DNA of 64,000 bases from Zerene cesonia (lineage: Eukaryota; Arthropoda; Insecta; Lepidoptera; Pieridae): contig NC_052107.1 in NCBI RefSeq assembly GCF_012273895.1, positions 5,890,001-5,954,000 of the forward strand, written 5' to 3'. Below are positions 61,234-64,000 of the stretch, piece after piece. The notes under the pieces were generated by a model that searched no databases, had not been told where the DNA came from, and was given only the letters and a program-made list of their open reading frames with translations. Both the position numbers and the translations under genes were made by a program. Position 1 is the first letter of the stretch. Each line of letters opens with the position of its first letter.

Positions 61234-61322
61234 TCAGTCTCGACTGCGATCTCGCTCGTCGGTTACGACCGTTGTGCGTTGACATTTCAACTTTGTCCTT
61301 GCTTCTGCAAGCCCTGGTACAA
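61234..61322 (-). CDS. Probable terminal exon of a minus-strand gene, frame uncertain
   Basis: A clear acceptor (polypyrimidine then TTTGTTTCAG, minus strand 61332-61323) is followed by a GC-rich block in AT-rich DNA. Three frames are possible. One starts LYQGLQKQGQS and stops after 11 codons. A second reads VPGLAEARTKLKCQ and ends DERDRSRD at TGA 61234-61236, using the whole GC-rich block. A third continues slightly further. The second is phase-compatible with the exon-like island at 61924-61999. I do not recognise the protein. The downstream 58.3-61.2 kb region would be its 3' UTR. Confidence 0.4.
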
Positions 61323-61923
61323 CTGAAACAAAAAGTAAAAAACATAAATAACAAAAAATATGGGAAGGTAACAGTCATAATTAAGATTTTTTACATGTGA
61401 ACATACGTTTTGTTTTTTGTTTGTTTTTGCCAAATTTGTTAAATAGGTTATTTAACGTTTCTATCTCCGAATGACGATTTTTTAAATATTCGGCTGTATT
61501 TCTAAACCTATAACTTTTACTGGGTAAACCGATTTTTTGGATTATTTTATATTTCAAGGCTAGTGCTTCTTATGAGGTCCTATTTTAATTTGATTTAAGT
61601 AGTTCCGACAATTTGAAAGCTGTTCAGTTTTATTGTTTAAAAAATTTTTCAGCATTAAAAAATTGATTAAAAAAGAGATGTATGAATCATTTTTCACCAT
61701 CCTAGAAGCTTCGAATCACCTTCGAAATTGTTTTTAACATACAAATAATATCGAGAAACAATTGAATAGCGCATGCTATATTTAATTAAAATTTACGAAC
61801 AAAGAATGTATAGATAGCCCCAGTAATCTTGATGTAATTTTCGCAACGCGCGTGTATATGTGGATTATCAGCGATTCTCGTTCGGCGGAGTTTCTGCTGA
61901 ATTCGTGGAGTGTAAATCGTAAC

Positions 61924-61999
61924 CTGCCCGCCACAGCGACGCCAAGTCTGTCCCTCCCCTGCCCCGCGTCCCAGGTGACGACCTCATAGTGCCGGGACC
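61924..61999 (-). other. GC-rich exon-like island, possibly the preceding exon
   Basis: On the minus strand an acceptor-like CGATAG and a donor-like GGGCAG|GTTACG bound a 76-base GC-rich block. One of its frames (ATG at 61986, MRSSPGTRG, then TDLASLWRA) joins in phase to the exon at 61234-61322. The same island can be read on the plus strand as an exon from ATG 61858 to donor CCCAG|GTGACG at 61974 (MWIISDSRSAEFLL). The sequence alone does not decide the strand. Confidence 0.3.
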
Positions 62000-62176
62000 C
62001 TATCGATTCTTACCAAACTTTATACAAAACGAAAATTAAATCCTAACGCATACAATAAGCATTTAAAATCAATTGTCACTTCATATCACAAACAGTGACA
62101 TTTGGCGGTTTGAACGCGCATTGTTATTTTCTAATCGTTTTGAATAGGAAAATTATAGACCGTGAATAGGGTAATA

Positions 62177-62359
62177 ATGGAGAGCAGCAATGAAGTGGAT
62201 TCCTTACTAATTATAAATATTGCGCGGCACATTTTGATTATGTTCATCGATAAAATGGAACATCACTACGCAAGCACGATAAATCTGTCGCATATTCAGC
62301 AATGTAACGGACTTTCTCTGCGTTCATTGCTCAGAATAAAGTGTCTTCTTAATATGTGA
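62177..62359 (+). CDS. Possible 60-residue ORF, unrecognised
   Basis: Open frame starting MESSNEVDSLLIINIARHIL and ending IKCLLNM, with several amphipathic helix-like stretches. Upstream, at 62101-62114, TTTGGCGG is directly followed by TTTGAA, which resembles E2F and CHR cell-cycle promoter elements, though the spacing is not canonical. There is no recognised domain, polyA signal or splice evidence. It may be a short protein, the first exon of a larger one, or chance. Confidence 0.2.
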   Translation: MESSNEVDSLLIINIARHILIMFIDKMEHHYASTINLSHIQQCNGLSLRSLLRIKCLLNM

Positions 62360-62822
62360 TGTAGGTAATTGGCGTGCCCGAAATAAGGCCGACATAAACC
62401 ATGGGACTAAAGGAATACGAAACTTAATGTATGACTATTACTTATATGCCGTATCCCGTACCTATATTTGCTGATTTATTACATGAGTATAATATCTAGA
62501 TTTCTAGAACAATCAACTTTTCGCATAAAACTTGTCTGCGAGCGCAAAATATTACTTTTGTAGTTCGTGAGATTTGTGAAATGGAAGTTTTATATTGTGT
62601 AGACTCAAAGATAGATAAGACATATTATATTACAAAAGAATAATCTTATAAGTAGTAATTAAAGAAAATAAATAGTTTTCCTTCACAATTCAATTTTTTC
62701 GTCTACGGTGACTAAAACCGTAACCAGAACCGTATTAAGAGAATCTGAGTATCTAATCAATTAAAACAAAAATATACAAATGCACAAAACTGTCCGCGGA
62801 TACCAGGTACCTCTATAACTTG

Positions 62823-62880
62823 TCCTGTAAATATAGAGGGTTTCCTGTAAATAGAGGGGGTTCTTGTAAATATAGAGTAT
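62823..62880. repeat. Minisatellite, about 20-bp unit, three copies
   Basis: CCTGTAAATATAGAGGGTTT is repeated about three times with small changes (one copy lacks AT, one ends in AGTAT). Confidence 0.8.
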
Positions 62881-63190
62881 CCTTTACAGGTACAATAGTT
62901 TGTGCGAATTTGGTTATACTTGTTATTCAATCTGCCATAAATTTACTCTTGCTGGCATAACATACAGTCTGCAGTCAGCATTGACATCCACAGAGTTGAT
63001 TAAAAAAAAATTATACCACTGATGTGTGTTATGCAGTATAACAGTGCAATGTAATACTTTCGTTTTTAAGATGTTTTAGTTGTTTAGTTAATATGCATGT
63101 TGTGTTTACCTTTTAAAGGTGTGCATTTAGCTCTTAATTTTTTTTGTAATTACTTGATATAATTTCTTTAATGTTGGTGAACCTTTAATA

Positions 63191-63212
63191 AATAAATAAA
63201 TAAATAAATTAC
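63191..63212. repeat. (AATA)n microsatellite
   Basis: About five AATA units, following an AT-rich segment that may be a LINE tail. Confidence 0.8.
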
Positions 63213-63813
63213 ATCCATCTACAGTTTCTGCAACCTATTTTAAAGAGTTAATAGATAAATATATAGTTATTTTGTTTAAGTGACTATAAATTACGACTGT
63301 GTTGTTAGCTTTAAAATATATGGTTTTAAAGTAAATGAGGAAATAAATGTATATTAAATGTTAACCTGCTATAAATTTCATTAACTAACCAAAACGTTAT
63401 CAGCTTTATATCGTTAATAAAACTACTATTAATAATAATGGAACTGTTGGTTCATGACATAATTATTAAGATAAAATATAATATGATATTCAACGAAAAA
63501 AATGGCAATTGACACAGTTTTGTGATTTTCGCAAGTTTGTACAGGAATGTAGGGTGACAATAAATTCAGTTCCGGATGTTACGGGTTATAAAACATAGGC
63601 GCCGTTGGTTATCGAGATATTCCGGTAGGGTGCCTCGCGCGTAAATTTATTCACACTATGGAATAGGGCTGCGAAAACCTTTAATATTATTGTTAAGTAC
63701 ATTCGCTTTTTCCAGAACAATAACAAATTCAAACATGCATTTATTTGGCGATTTAAAAAAAATAGGTTAATATAGATTTTGTTCAGTTTATACAACTGTT
63801 TACAATACAATAA

Positions 63814-64000
63814 TCCTACTAATATTATAAATGCGAAAGTTTGTAAGGATGTGTGTGTGCTTGCTGCTCTTTCACGCAAAAACTACTGAACTGATTGCAA
63901 TGAAATTTGGTACGTAGATAGCTGGACAACTAGAATAACATATAGGCAACTTTTTATCCCGACATTCATACGGGATACGGACTTACGCGGGGTGCAGCTA
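63814..64000 (+). mobile_element. Helitron-like element, cut by the window end
   Basis: Starts TCCTACTAATATTATAAATG and keeps the full family core through GGGATACGGACTTACGCGG; the terminal CTAG falls at the last base of the window. It lacks part of the 3' hairpin seen in other copies. Confidence 0.75.

Overview
The window is AT-rich nuclear DNA from a moth or butterfly (Lepidoptera). The organism is inferred from two things. First, there are spliced genes with GT-AG introns. Second, there are many copies of repeat families that I recognise as typical of Lepidoptera: Helitron-like elements with a TC start and CTAG end, a 'Metulj/HaSE-like' SINE with an A-rich tail, tRNA-derived SINE tails and LINE 3' ends. 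No repeat library could be run, so family names are tentative. Four runs of N (9059-10058, 17584-18583, 31073-31169, 34492-35491) are assembly gaps; open frames crossing them are artefacts.

Layout. 1-19.9 kb holds no recognisable gene. It contains Helitron-like copies, one SINE, one LINE end and an old duplicated block split by insertions. At 19.92-20.5 kb there is a GC-rich promoter and a histidine-rich first coding exon on the minus strand, whose remaining exons would lie towards or beyond position 1. From 20.6 to 38.8 kb there is again no gene, only repeat fragments, several perfect inverted repeats and an inverted-repeat element interrupted by a gap.

The gene-dense part is 38.9-51.2 kb. 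It holds a five-exon gene for a small secreted, apparently furin-processed protein (+), the terminal exon of an unrecognised minus-strand gene converging on it, two tandem short-chain dehydrogenase/reductase genes (both minus, both 257 residues, about 73% identical by eye) separated by a cluster of SINE insertions, and the complete six-exon gene for DNAJC8, a J-domain protein linked to splicing (+).

At 55.5-56.9 kb lies a two-exon gene for an 85-residue single-pass membrane protein that no single-frame ORF search would show. Near 61.2-62.0 kb are GC-rich exon-like islands, probably the 3' end of a minus-strand gene, with an AT-rich, repeat-poor tract at 58.3-61.2 kb that could be its long 3' UTR. 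The window ends inside another Helitron-like copy.

The genes do not form a pathway. The only functional unit by position is the SDR pair, which arose by tandem duplication. I found no CRISPR array, operon or rRNA gene. The least explained items are the palindromic gap-flanking element (34416-35567), the perfect 69-bp inverted repeat (32955-33023), and the unidentified small-protein exons.
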